This document shows positions 37,465 through 46,180 of a stretch of 64,000 nt of DNA, in pieces. Every line of letters begins with the position of its first letter. The first letter of the stretch is position 1. The translations under genes were made by a program, and so were the position numbers. The notes under the pieces were generated by a model. It saw only the letters and a list, made by a program, of their open reading frames with translations, was not told the origin of the DNA and searched no databases. This DNA comes from Phyllobacterium sp. YR531. GTDB lineage: Bacteria; Pseudomonadota; Alphaproteobacteria; Rhizobiales; Rhizobiaceae. The stretch is taken from NCBI RefSeq assembly GCF_000282595.1, contig NZ_AKIZ01000016.1, positions 310,001 to 374,000 of the forward strand, written 5' to 3'.

Positions 37465-39282
37465 TTAAGCCTGCCGTTTCGATTGCTCGATAGTTTTGGG
37501 CCGATAGCTGGGCGACAAGCGTGAGTCCTTTGGCCAGTAAGCAAGAAAGCCCTTGATCACCTCTCCAGGTATATCAAGCGGATTGTAGTGCTCCCTATCC
37601 ACAAACATCAGCGACTGCTCGCCATGCCCCAGCAACCCTTGCGTGCCACTGTGTATTTCATGGCTTAAGGTCACGAACTTCCGATTATGGCGGGCAATCT
37701 TGATTCGCACACTGATCTGCTCAAACTCTTTAGACTCGCGACGGTAATCATGGGTGAAAGAGCGCGTAAGAATGTAAAAACGCGTTGTTGCGAGATCAAA
37801 ATCCGGCATGCAAACATTGAAGAACAACTCGCGCGCCTTACCGACCCAACGCACATAATTTGCGAAATACACGTTACCGACTGAATTGGTGTCGTCATAA
37901 GTGGGGACGAGCTGCATGACGAACCATTCCCCATCAAAGCCATGCGATGGCGAAATCTCCTCACTGCCTGCAGCCGACATCAATGGCGTAGACGTCATCA
38001 TGCGCACCGGTTGATCGACGATATCCACAGGGATGGCTTTCGAGCGCGGCCCAACCAGTTCAATGATCACTGGCAATGCACCGATGAGGCCAATGAACGG
38101 TGATATAATCAGGAATCCAGGAACCGGCTCTATATAGCCGATTATAAAGATCAGCGATGAGCCGCATCCAATCAGGAAACTCAAAACAGGATCAAACCGC
38201 GCTTTTGCGCCCAAAGATTCGCAGACAAGATTTGCAGATGCACTCACGAATAACGTTGCAAATGGCATCATGAAATACATGAGCGAAAAATTGGCTGGCA
38301 CAGCTGCATAGGAGACCCACGTCGCGCCTATCAAAAGCCAGAGCGGAGAGGATGCAATATTGTCAGGGATCAGCGCCAGCAGCGGACTGTTACTACGCAG
38401 ATTTTTCCCTTTCAGGAACCACGAGGTTGCGCAGTAGAAGCTGTCGACGGTAGACGCCAAGGCAATGACTGTCCAAATGACAAAGGCCCCTGCAAGATAA
38501 GATTGGCCGCTTTCAGCAGCAAGAACTGTGGCAGCTGAAACCGCTCCTTGGGCACTCGGCAAGCCATCAATGGAAAGAATACTGCCAATAGGCCCAACCG
38601 CCGACGCAGTCAGGGCATTAAGAAACAGAAAGCTGAAAAAGAGCAATGCACCCAAGCCATAAGCCCGCCCGACATTTCCACCTTCACGCTTGATAGTCAC
38701 GGCACGCTGCCAATGCTGTATATCCAGCCAGGGTCCAAGGAGAAAGCCTATCAGCGTAGGCATGATCAGACCGTAGAATCGCGCGTCGAAACTCTGTAGC
38801 GGCACGCCAGGATATGTCGATGTTTTTGCAAGGCCGACATAGAGAACGATACCGGCGGTTACGCCGACAGCAGTGTACAGGATATGCAACAGTTTCAGCT
38901 GCTGCAAAGTAAGCGCGTGACCAATAGCGCAGGCAAATAACAATAGGAGCGCGACACCAACGCCCGAGCCTTCACCTACGATTGGCTGCCAGAGATAAGC
39001 CACAAATCCAAAGATCGTCACAACCAACGCTGCCATTTGAAACAGCAGGAACACACCCGCGTAACGGCCTTCAATGTCCTTGATAATTTGGTCGGGTGAG
39101 CGTTTGGTTCTTCCCAATATATAGCCGAAGAGCCAGAGCCCTGCAACATTCGCTATTGCAAAGCCAAAGAAGCCCAGCCAGCCATATGTCAGCGTGACGT
39201 GGATGGAATAGAAAAAGCCTAGCCCCCACAGCCAGGATAGACCTATTGTCGGCGCCCACAGTAAATCCCGCACAAACTTCAT
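37465..39282 (-). CDS. Symporter-like membrane protein fused to a hotdog-fold thioesterase
   Basis: 605 residues. Residues 1-430 have about twelve hydrophobic helices with loose likeness to the sodium:solute symporter family (GPWLDIQHWQRAVT and ALASTVDSFYCATSWF). Residues 450-605 are a hotdog thioesterase with YDDTNSVGNVYFANYVRW, then GKARELFF. The TN..GNVY..NY..W pattern is that of enediyne polyene thioesterases (CalE7/DynE7), where Asn replaces the usual catalytic acid. The start at 39282 (MKFVRDLLW) fits a membrane protein; the frame stays open to 39513. Substrates are unknown; a transporter-linked acyl hydrolase is inference. Confidence 0.75.
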   Translation of the reverse strand: MKFVRDLLWAPTIGLSWLWGLGFFYSIHVTLTYGWLGFFGFAIANVAGLWLFGYILGRTKRSPDQIIKDIEGRYAGVFLLFQMAALVVTIFGFVAYLWQPIVGEGSGVGVALLLLFACAIGHALTLQQLKLLHILYTAVGVTAGIVLYVGLAKTSTYPGVPLQSFDARFYGLIMPTLIGFLLGPWLDIQHWQRAVTIKREGGNVGRAYGLGALLFFSFLFLNALTASAVGPIGSILSIDGLPSAQGAVSAATVLAAESGQSYLAGAFVIWTVIALASTVDSFYCATSWFLKGKNLRSNSPLLALIPDNIASSPLWLLIGATWVSYAAVPANFSLMYFMMPFATLFVSASANLVCESLGAKARFDPVLSFLIGCGSSLIFIIGYIEPVPGFLIISPFIGLIGALPVIIELVGPRSKAIPVDIVDQPVRMMTSTPLMSAAGSEEISPSHGFDGEWFVMQLVPTYDDTNSVGNVYFANYVRWVGKARELFFNVCMPDFDLATTRFYILTRSFTHDYRRESKEFEQISVRIKIARHNRKFVTLSHEIHSGTQGLLGHGEQSLMFVDREHYNPLDIPGEVIKGFLAYWPKDSRLSPSYRPKTIEQSKRQA

Positions 39283-39599
39283 GATATCTGCTTTTCCAGA
39301 ACCGGTGACCCACACACCAACGTTAATCGATGTTATTTGTCGTGATAAGTCAATGATCTGCGCCCTGCGCCAGCCTCGGGAAACCATACTTTTTACAACG
39401 TGCTTAACCGTCGCGTGGCACTGCTCATCCAAAGGGCTGTAACAGCCAACCAAAAGTGTACCATTTTGACACTCTTGAGACCAACAACATATCGCAACAG
39501 GATGATATTGCACTCAAATTCAGGCCGCTAAGCTATTGCCAGCCTGATAATCAGATGATCTATACCTTTAGTATTAGATAATTTCTGGAAGGATGAACA
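39283..39599. other. Gap upstream of the symporter-thioesterase gene
   Basis: About 317 bases. The minus-strand frame of the downstream gene remains open to 39513, so a longer N-terminus is possible, but that stretch lacks a ribosome site and resembles no domain. Probably holds divergent promoters for the fusion gene and the small protein at 39600. Confidence 0.35.
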
Positions 39600-39746
39600 A
39601 TGAGTCGAAATGTGCTTTTTCTGATTATTGGCGGCCTTATTGTATTGGTCGCCGGTTTGGGATTTTACATTTACGATAAAGAGTCGAAGCCCGACGGCAT
39701 CGAGCTTAAGATTGGTGAAGGCGGCGTTTCCATTCAGGAAAATTGA
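39600..39746 (+). CDS. 48-residue single-span membrane protein
   Basis: MSRNVLFLIIGGLIVLVAGL is one membrane helix, then FYIYDKESKPDGIELKIGE and a polar tail ending IQEN. GGAAGG five bases before the ATG supports it. Short proteins of this form (helix plus GIE.KIGE.G.SI tail) occur in other Rhizobiales as unknowns. It converges with the phosphatase gene, 15 bases apart. Confidence 0.7.
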   Translation: MSRNVLFLIIGGLIVLVAGLGFYIYDKESKPDGIELKIGEGGVSIQEN

Positions 39747-39761
39747 TCGCCGAGGACCTGA

Positions 39762-40559
39762 TTAGAGATTGGCGATTGCACGCAAATCTGTAACGGCGCC
39801 CGTAGATGCAGCGAGTACGGGCGCTCCCTTCGTAAGCCCGTCACCCTTGACGGGAAATGGATGGTGCCAACCACCGGCTTCTTTGACAAGGCAATATCCA
39901 GCCATGCAATCCCACGCATGCATATATGGTTCGTAGTAGCCGACCAGCCTGCCCGCAGCCACGTAGGCAAGCATCAGTGCGCCGGAACCATTGCGTATAA
40001 AGTTTCCGCCGGCATCAAGCAGCTTCTCAACGATCAACGCAACCGTTGCAGGACTCACATGATGGTTTGCACCTATTCCCGTAACCGCATTGCGTATGGT
40101 CCGCGTGCCATCAAGTTGCAGGGTCTTGCCATTCAGTGTCGCCCCCATTCCTAGGGCTGACGAATACAGCTCATCATTGCATGGAACATAAATCACACCG
40201 ATTGCAATCTCTTCGCCATAAAGCGCTGCAATTGAAATACACCAGCTAGGCATGCCGTTGACGAATGGGCTGGTGCCATCAATCGGGTCCACGACCCATG
40301 TGTAGTCAGATGTACCAGAGCTGACGCCATATTCCTCACCAAGCACCGCATCATCGGGAAAGCTCTCCATTATGCGGGAACGAATAAGTTCCTCTACTTC
40401 CCGATCAGCAATCGACACGACATCCTGAGGATCGGCCTTTGTTTCGACAATCAATTGCTCACGCGCATTGAAGTACTTCAGCGCCAGTGCTCCAGCCTCG
40501 GTCGCCATCTTTTGAGCCAAGGCAAGGCGTTCCTCAAGATGGGCAGCATGCGATGTCAT
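39762..40559 (-). CDS. Inositol monophosphatase-family phosphatase
   Basis: 265 residues. The Mg sites are all present: GEEYG near residue 94, DPIDGTSPF near residue 110, and HAWDCMAGYCLVKEAGG near residue 215. Family members remove phosphate from inositol phosphates, sugar phosphates, histidinol phosphate or PAP. It is the last gene after an AfuABC-like transporter (28 bases from the ATPase), suggesting it dephosphorylates an imported sugar phosphate. AGGGGA is upstream of the ATG. Confidence 0.9.
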   Translation of the reverse strand: MTSHAAHLEERLALAQKMATEAGALALKYFNAREQLIVETKADPQDVVSIADREVEELIRSRIMESFPDDAVLGEEYGVSSGTSDYTWVVDPIDGTSPFVNGMPSWCISIAALYGEEIAIGVIYVPCNDELYSSALGMGATLNGKTLQLDGTRTIRNAVTGIGANHHVSPATVALIVEKLLDAGGNFIRNGSGALMLAYVAAGRLVGYYEPYMHAWDCMAGYCLVKEAGGWHHPFPVKGDGLTKGAPVLAASTGAVTDLRAIANL

Positions 40560-40587
40560 TATCTATTCCCCTGATACAACTGGTAGA

Positions 40588-41652
40588 TCAATTATTGATG
40601 AGCGCTATACCGCGGCTGTGAAAGCCGATAGCGACGCTTGTTCCCGGCTCCAAGTGCTGATCGACTGCCGGATCAACCACAAACAGCGTGCCCGCATCGG
40701 TTTCAACTTCATATTCCACATGGTCACCAAGATAGGCTGCAAACTTTATCTTTCCTGGAAAAGCGGCGTTTTCAGATGCCTGCAAGGTGATTGCATTGGG
40801 CCGCACTGCAAGCTTGGCGGGACCGGGGACAGCATTGCCGCGTGCAGGAACACTATGCTCAAGTTTCCCGACACGAACTGTAGCCTTGCCGACTTCATTT
40901 TGCAGTACTTCGCAGGGCACAACATTTGCCTCGCCTATGAAGTCAGCAATGAAGGAGGAGACTGGCGCTTCGTATAGTTCGCGAGGAGACCCCTGCTGGG
41001 CTACCACGCCGTCCTGCATCACAATAATGCGGTCAGAAACCGCTAAGGCCTCTTCCTGATCATGGGTGACATAAACGGCGGTAAAGCCAAGACGCTGCTG
41101 GAGTTCCCGAATTTCCGTACGTACGCGGCGGCGCAAACGCGCATCAAGATTGGACAGTGGTTCGTCGAGCAAAAGCACTTGCGGTTCCAGAACCAGCGCT
41201 CGGGCTACCGCGACACGCTGTTGCTGCCCACCGGAAAGCTCTGCCGGTAGCCTTTGCCCATAGCCGGCCAGTCCAACCTGATTAAGGCCCTCTTCCGCCC
41301 GCTCTCTAGCCTCGGTTTTCTTCATCTTGGATGATTCAAGACCGTAAGCCACATTCTCCAGAACTGACATATGCGGAAACAACGCATAGGACTGGAATAC
41401 CATGGAGACATCCCGTTCATTGGCGGGAAGCATAGTCACATCCTTGCCGCCAATCATGATGCGTCCAGCGGTGGGGTGCTCGAGACCGGCGAGCATACGT
41501 AATGTGGTCGTCTTGCCGCAACCGGATGGCCCGAGCAGAGTAACCAGCGTTCCGGGCTGTATATCAAGCGACAGATCGTGAATGGCGGTAAAGGTGCCAA
41601 ACTGTTTTTTGACGTTGGAGAAAACAACTGATCCTGTGAGGTTGGTTGCCAT
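40588..41652 (-). CDS. ABC transporter ATP-binding protein, Fe(III)/sugar-phosphate type (FbpC/AfuC-like)
   Basis: 354 residues: Walker A GPSGCGKTT, signature LSGGQQQR, Walker [17 protein letters not shown], and a C-terminal TOBE domain from about residue 245. The ATG shares one base with the stop of the permease gene (TAATG). By sequence class it would be called iron(III) ABC ATPase, but see the permease and neighbours for a sugar-phosphate alternative. Confidence 0.88.
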   Translation of the reverse strand: MATNLTGSVVFSNVKKQFGTFTAIHDLSLDIQPGTLVTLLGPSGCGKTTTLRMLAGLEHPTAGRIMIGGKDVTMLPANERDVSMVFQSYALFPHMSVLENVAYGLESSKMKKTEARERAEEGLNQVGLAGYGQRLPAELSGGQQQRVAVARALVLEPQVLLLDEPLSNLDARLRRRVRTEIRELQQRLGFTAVYVTHDQEEALAVSDRIIVMQDGVVAQQGSPRELYEAPVSSFIADFIGEANVVPCEVLQNEVGKATVRVGKLEHSVPARGNAVPGPAKLAVRPNAITLQASENAAFPGKIKFAAYLGDHVEYEVETDAGTLFVVDPAVDQHLEPGTSVAIGFHSRGIALINN

Positions 41653-43874
41653 TACGCGGCCTTCTCTGGAGATGCGGATGGTACGAAAGCTGTGGCGACG
41701 CGGTTTTCACGGCGCAGTTTTCTTTCTCCCACCAGAAGCTGGAAACAGGTGATGATGACGATCATGACAACGATCAGCATGGACGAGTAAGCTACCGCCA
41801 CGCCGTATTCACCGTTTTCGACAAGACCGACGATATAGGCAGTCGCCATGTTGTACTCGGCACTGACCAAGAATATAACTGCGCTGATTGATGTGATTGC
41901 CCGCACAAAAGAGTAGACAAGAGCTGCAACTATCGCCGGACGCAGCAGTGGCAAAATGACTTTGCGAATTGTCCGGAAGCTGGCAGCGCGCAAAGTCAGC
42001 GATGCTTCATCAAGGCTCTTGTCGAGCTGGCTCATGGCCGCGACGCCGCCTCGTACGCCAACAGGCATATTGCGGAATACGAAACAGGCAACAAGGATCA
42101 GAGCAGTGCCGGTCATTTCCAGTGGAGGCAGATTGAACGCCATAATGTAACTGATGCCGATAACGGTGCCCGGAATGGCAAAGCTCATCATCAGTGCAAA
42201 CTCGAACACATTGCGGCCAACAAAACGCTGCCTGACAATCAGGTAGGCGGTCAGCAGCCCAACGGCCGCTGTCAGAGGTGCTGCGATCAAGGCAATCTTT
42301 ATGGTAGTCCAGAACGAATTCCAGGCGACACCAGTCCAGGAAATTGAGCCATTTGCAAATGTGAACGAAAACGCCCGCTCGTAATGTTCGAAAGTAAGCG
42401 TGTTATCGAGGCCCCACGTGCGAACGAACCCACCAAAGAAAATCATCCCGTAAATGACCAGTGTGAAAATGATCCATGGAACGACAATCGCATGGACGCC
42501 TATTGATAGGGATTTTGGAAGAGCAATATGAGCGCCGGAATCGCCTTTCCCCGTTACCGTCGCGAAACTCTTGCCCGAAAGCCACAGGCGCTGCGCCAGA
42601 AACGCTGACAGCGTAAAGAACAGAAGAATTATCGCGAGCACTGCTGCGCGGGACGGGTCATTTTGAGAGCCGACAACAGCGAAGAAAATCTCGGTTGAAA
42701 GAACGCCGTGGCTGCCGCCAAGAACGAGCGGATTACCAAAATCAGCCATGCTTTCGATGAAACCAATCAGAAAGGCATTTGCCAGACCCGGCTTCATCAA
42801 GGGCAGCGACACTTTCCAGAATGTGCGCCAGCGATCTGCACGCAAGGTTTGCGAAGCCTCTTCCATCGAAGGACTTACCCCCTCGACCACTCCAATCAAA
42901 ACCAGAAAAGATATCGGCGTAAACGACAATACCTGTGCAATCCAGATGCCGGTTAATCCATACAACCAGCGGCCCGGTTCAATCCCGAAAAGGCTCGACA
43001 GTTGCTGGGTGACCACGCCTGCACGCCCAAAAAGCAGGATCAGCGCAAGTCCAATCACGAAGGGTGGCGTAATGATCGGCAGGATGGTCAGAAGGCGCAA
43101 TCCCTTCTTGAACGGAAAGCGCGTACGCGTCGCGACCAGCGCAAAGCAAAGCCCGAGAAGAGTCGAGCCAAATGCCGCCAGTATAGCCAGCAACAGCGTG
43201 CGCCAGGCGATCCCGCAACGATTACCACCTATGACGCAATCCAGACTCCAGATCGAAGGATCCTGAATGTTGCGGATAAAACCGGACGGATCGAACGAGC
43301 CATCGAAGCTTTGAAATGCCCCGACAAGCATGCTTCCAACCGGGTAGAAAACAAAGATCGCGACCAGAAAAACCAGCAGTGCAATTGATGCGACAACAAA
43401 AGCGTCACCTCTGAGCACGCCCCTTTCCGCAAGGCCATATGAAAACAGCAACACAAAAGAGAGAGCAACGAGACCGGCACCCGCCCCCATTGAGGGTTGC
43501 CCGTCCGAAAGTGGCCCGAACAAATGTTCACTGATGAGCCACGTCCATCCCGTAAATCCGACGGCCAGTCCTTGAAGCACGAGAAAGAGCAGACCCGCAG
43601 TTCCGGCAGTGACAAGAAGATTTGACCGGAGCTTTGACACGTTCAAAGTGCGGGCACCAAGGCCCAAAACGAAAATCAACGCGATAATGGCTATAGTCCA
43701 ACGACCGTAAGCAAATATCTGGACAAGCCCTGGCGCTTCTGCGCTGCCAGAAGGAAAACCACCAAGCCAGCCAAAGCCGTAAAAGCCCGTCTCAATTCTG
43801 TACCAAGGCACCAGAATGAGACCTGCAAGTCCGATTCCGAGAGCAATGTTTAATCGCCGGTCACTGCGTTCCAT
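41652..43874 (-). CDS. Fused ABC permease, FbpB/AfuB-like
   Basis: 740 residues: two permease halves in one chain. EAA loops are at MEEASQTLRADRWRTFWKVSLPLMKPG (about residue 335) and LDEASLTLRAASFRTIRKVILPLLRPA (about residue 630). The duplicated form is typical of FbpB and of AfuB. AfuABC in Actinobacillus imports hexose phosphates rather than iron. With a LacI regulator and an IMPase-family phosphatase here, sugar phosphate is the more likely cargo; this is inference. Confidence 0.88.
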   Translation of the reverse strand: MERSDRRLNIALGIGLAGLILVPWYRIETGFYGFGWLGGFPSGSAEAPGLVQIFAYGRWTIAIIALIFVLGLGARTLNVSKLRSNLLVTAGTAGLLFLVLQGLAVGFTGWTWLISEHLFGPLSDGQPSMGAGAGLVALSFVLLFSYGLAERGVLRGDAFVVASIALLVFLVAIFVFYPVGSMLVGAFQSFDGSFDPSGFIRNIQDPSIWSLDCVIGGNRCGIAWRTLLLAILAAFGSTLLGLCFALVATRTRFPFKKGLRLLTILPIITPPFVIGLALILLFGRAGVVTQQLSSLFGIEPGRWLYGLTGIWIAQVLSFTPISFLVLIGVVEGVSPSMEEASQTLRADRWRTFWKVSLPLMKPGLANAFLIGFIESMADFGNPLVLGGSHGVLSTEIFFAVVGSQNDPSRAAVLAIILLFFTLSAFLAQRLWLSGKSFATVTGKGDSGAHIALPKSLSIGVHAIVVPWIIFTLVIYGMIFFGGFVRTWGLDNTLTFEHYERAFSFTFANGSISWTGVAWNSFWTTIKIALIAAPLTAAVGLLTAYLIVRQRFVGRNVFEFALMMSFAIPGTVIGISYIMAFNLPPLEMTGTALILVACFVFRNMPVGVRGGVAAMSQLDKSLDEASLTLRAASFRTIRKVILPLLRPAIVAALVYSFVRAITSISAVIFLVSAEYNMATAYIVGLVENGEYGVAVAYSSMLIVVMIVIITCFQLLVGERKLRRENRVATAFVPSASPEKAA

Positions 43875-43912
43875 AAGGCTTTCCGCGCACTACAGGGGAA
43901 TTGTGAGAGGCA

Positions 43913-43935
43913 TGCCCGGGCTGTCCATCCGGGCA
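43913..43935 (-). terminator. Hairpin between binding-protein and permease genes
   Basis: Stem TGCCCGG / CCGGGCA with a nine-base loop, 21 bases past the binding-protein stop. Likely attenuates the permease relative to the binding protein. Confidence 0.5.
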
Positions 43936-43955
43936 CAAATTGAATTATTGGAAAC

Positions 43956-44984
43956 TCAGTTGGCGCTCGCGCCAATTTCCTTATCCCAACGCTCAAGCAA
44001 TTCCTTGCGCTTGGCAGGATCACCATAAGTCTTGAAGTCATAATCAATGAGTTTGATATCTTCGAACTTCGGCGCTTCTGGCGGAACAGTCGCAGATTTG
44101 TTCGACGGCAACTGGAAGGATTTTGCATCCTTCATGTGCGACTGAACTTCAGCACTCAGTGCCCAGTCATACCACTGTTTGGCCTCATCAAGATTGCGCG
44201 CGCCCTTGATGATCGACATTGAGCCGATTTCATAGCCTGTGCCTTCGCAAGGAGCGACTGCCTTCACAGGGAAACCTTCGGATATCTGCGCTACCGCATC
44301 ATGCATGAAGACGATGCCAAGAGCCGTCTCGCCACGCGCAGCTGCCTTTACCGGCGCTGACCCGGATTTGGTATATTGAGAAACGTTGGCGTTAAGCTGC
44401 TTGAGATATTCATAGGCCTTGTCTTCTCCCATAATCTGTACGAGAGACGCCAAGGCCGTATAGGCAGTACCCGATGAATTCGGGTTTGCCATCTGGATTT
44501 CACCTTTATACGCAGGGTCGACAAGATCAGCCCAGCACTTGGCTTCTTTAAGGCCCTTCTTCTTCACGATGTCCGTATTGTAACCCCAACCAAGTGCACC
44601 GGCATAAACACCAACAGTTTTGAAGTCGGCACTTTCCGCCTGTTTCTTCGCCCAATCCTGCAACTGATCCAACAGTGGCGATTTGTACTCCTGTGTCAGG
44701 CCTTCCGAAGCGGCCTGTAGATGCGGATCGCCGGTGCCAGCCCACCAGATATCAGTCTTGGGATTACGTGCCTCCGCGCGGATTTTGGCATAGGTCTCGC
44801 CAGACGAGAGCCGCACCATGTTAACCGCGATGCCCTTCTCTTTCTCAAACATGCCCTTCATCATTTCACAAATGACGACATCGGCAGAGCAGATCAAATT
44901 GAGATTTCCGGCGGCCTTGGCTTCGCTCGGCAACATCTGAAAACCTAAAGCAAAAGCAGCGGCAATTGCGAATACTGAACGCAT
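43956..44984 (-). CDS. Periplasmic binding protein, AfuA/FbpA-like
   Basis: 342 residues with a signal peptide (SVFAIAAAFALGFQMLPSEAKA). The mature start LNLICSADVVICEMMKGMFEK, then VRLSSGETYAKI, DIWWAGTGDPHLQA and MANPNSSGTAYT, resembles AfuA and related proteins. The paired tyrosines that coordinate iron in FbpA near the C-terminus are not evident, though a structural alignment is needed. GGGAGGA ahead of the ATG at 44984 fixes the start. A LacI-type operator lies 45 bases upstream. Confidence 0.87.
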   Translation of the reverse strand: MRSVFAIAAAFALGFQMLPSEAKAAGNLNLICSADVVICEMMKGMFEKEKGIAVNMVRLSSGETYAKIRAEARNPKTDIWWAGTGDPHLQAASEGLTQEYKSPLLDQLQDWAKKQAESADFKTVGVYAGALGWGYNTDIVKKKGLKEAKCWADLVDPAYKGEIQMANPNSSGTAYTALASLVQIMGEDKAYEYLKQLNANVSQYTKSGSAPVKAAARGETALGIVFMHDAVAQISEGFPVKAVAPCEGTGYEIGSMSIIKGARNLDEAKQWYDWALSAEVQSHMKDAKSFQLPSNKSATVPPEAPKFEDIKLIDYDFKTYGDPAKRKELLERWDKEIGASAN

Positions 44985-45028
44985 AAATCTTCCTCCCTGG
45001 ATAATACGGCACCTCCATGCCGCACGCA

Positions 45029-45048
45029 TTTTGCAAGCGTGTGCAAAA
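45029..45048. promoter_or_regulatory. LacI-family operator 1
   Basis: TTTTGCAAGCGTGTGCAAAA, a CG-centred dyad with seven-base perfect arms. It lies between the divergent binding-protein and lacI genes and shares 15 of its last 16 bases with the site at 45127. Confidence 0.75.
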
Positions 45049-45109
45049 GTTTCACATCGTTCATTACGTTGTCAAGTAAGGAACTTGATTGCAGCCAAGA
45101 AATTTGCAT

Positions 45110-46180
45110 ATGAATACACTTCCGATAAACGCAAGCGCGTGCAAAAGCATGTTGGGGGACTTATTGAGCAAGTCATTTGTCAGTGCTAACGACGTTGCAC
45201 AACATGCAGGCGTATCGCGATCAGCCGTTTCGCGCACATTTACTCCCGGCGCCAGCGTCTCGGAGGAAACCCGCAAACGCGTCATGAATTCGGCGCAAGC
45301 CCTCGGATACCACGTCAATCAGCTTGCGCGAGGGCTGATGCGAAGCGAGAGCGGTATTGTCTGCCTAATCGTATCCGAGATGGACACGCCATATCGCGCA
45401 AGGCTTGTTCGCGCTCTTACGCATGAGCTGCAAAAGGCAGGAAAAGTCTCCATGCTCATAAATACTGACCGCTCTGATGGCGGGGTCGATTCAGCTCTGC
45501 GTCAGACGCTGAGTTATCGGGCTGACGCATCGATTTTACTCTCGGGCCTTCCCGATAAAGCCATTACCAAACTATGCCTTGATAGCGGGCAGAGGATTGT
45601 ACTTATTAACCGCGATGATGACATCAGCGGACCATTCCATATCAATCTTGAAGATCATCAGGCCGCCAAAATCGCAGTTAGTGCGTTTCTACGAGCAGGC
45701 TGCCGCTCCCTTGCATTTGTCAATTCTGAAGTTGGAACGCCCAGCCTGATGGCACGCGAAAAAGGCTTCCACGCTGCGGCCGCCGGCTTGGGGCTCAGTG
45801 TGGTAACCGCCCGACATGGCAACACGGTATATGAGAGTGGCAGACGTGCTGCGCATGACCTTCTGACCGGATTAAACCGACCGGATGCTGTCTTTTGTGT
45901 GAATGACTTGATGGCACTCGGATTTATGGACAGTGCCCGACAGGATTTCGGCATTCGCATACCAGAAGATCTGTGCGTGATCGGTTTTGATGATATTGAG
46001 CAGGCTGGCTGGTCTTCATACGCACTGACCACCTTTGCCCAGCCGATCGATCAGATCGTTCAGGCAAGCCTATTTTGGTTGGGTGACGTTAAAGACAATC
46101 AGAACGTTAAATCAATGACTTTCAACGCGCCGCTGGTGTGGCGAAAGACAATTCGCGGAAACCATCAGCCTATTTCGTGA
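45110..46180 (+). CDS. LacI-family regulator of the AfuABC-like operon
   Basis: 356 residues from the ATG at 45110. The helix-turn-helix is VSANDVAQHAGVSRSAVSRTFTPGASVSEETRKRV, followed by the hinge and a periplasmic-binding-like ligand domain (about residues 80-345). The start is uncertain: no ribosome site precedes 45110, and an operator copy (45127-45146) lies after it, so ATG 45149 or TTG 45164 may be real. It is divergent from the transporter, and two operator copies flank its promoter. Ligand probably a sugar or sugar phosphate. Confidence 0.88.
   Translation: MNTLPINASACKSMLGDLLSKSFVSANDVAQHAGVSRSAVSRTFTPGASVSEETRKRVMNSAQALGYHVNQLARGLMRSESGIVCLIVSEMDTPYRARLVRALTHELQKAGKVSMLINTDRSDGGVDSALRQTLSYRADASILLSGLPDKAITKLCLDSGQRIVLINRDDDISGPFHINLEDHQAAKIAVSAFLRAGCRSLAFVNSEVGTPSLMAREKGFHAAAAGLGLSVVTARHGNTVYESGRRAAHDLLTGLNRPDAVFCVNDLMALGFMDSARQDFGIRIPEDLCVIGFDDIEQAGWSSYALTTFAQPIDQIVQASLFWLGDVKDNQNVKSMTFNAPLVWRKTIRGNHQPIS
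45127..45146. promoter_or_regulatory. LacI-family operator 2
   Basis: AAACGCAAGCGCGTGCAAAA, the second copy, 98 bases from the first. The spacing would allow DNA looping and autorepression. Confidence 0.6.

Noticed and set aside
40588-44984. Iron(III) transporter label for the AfuABC-like genes
   Set aside because: No Fur-like site or iron genes nearby; LacI regulator and phosphatase favour a sugar phosphate. Kept as the alternative.
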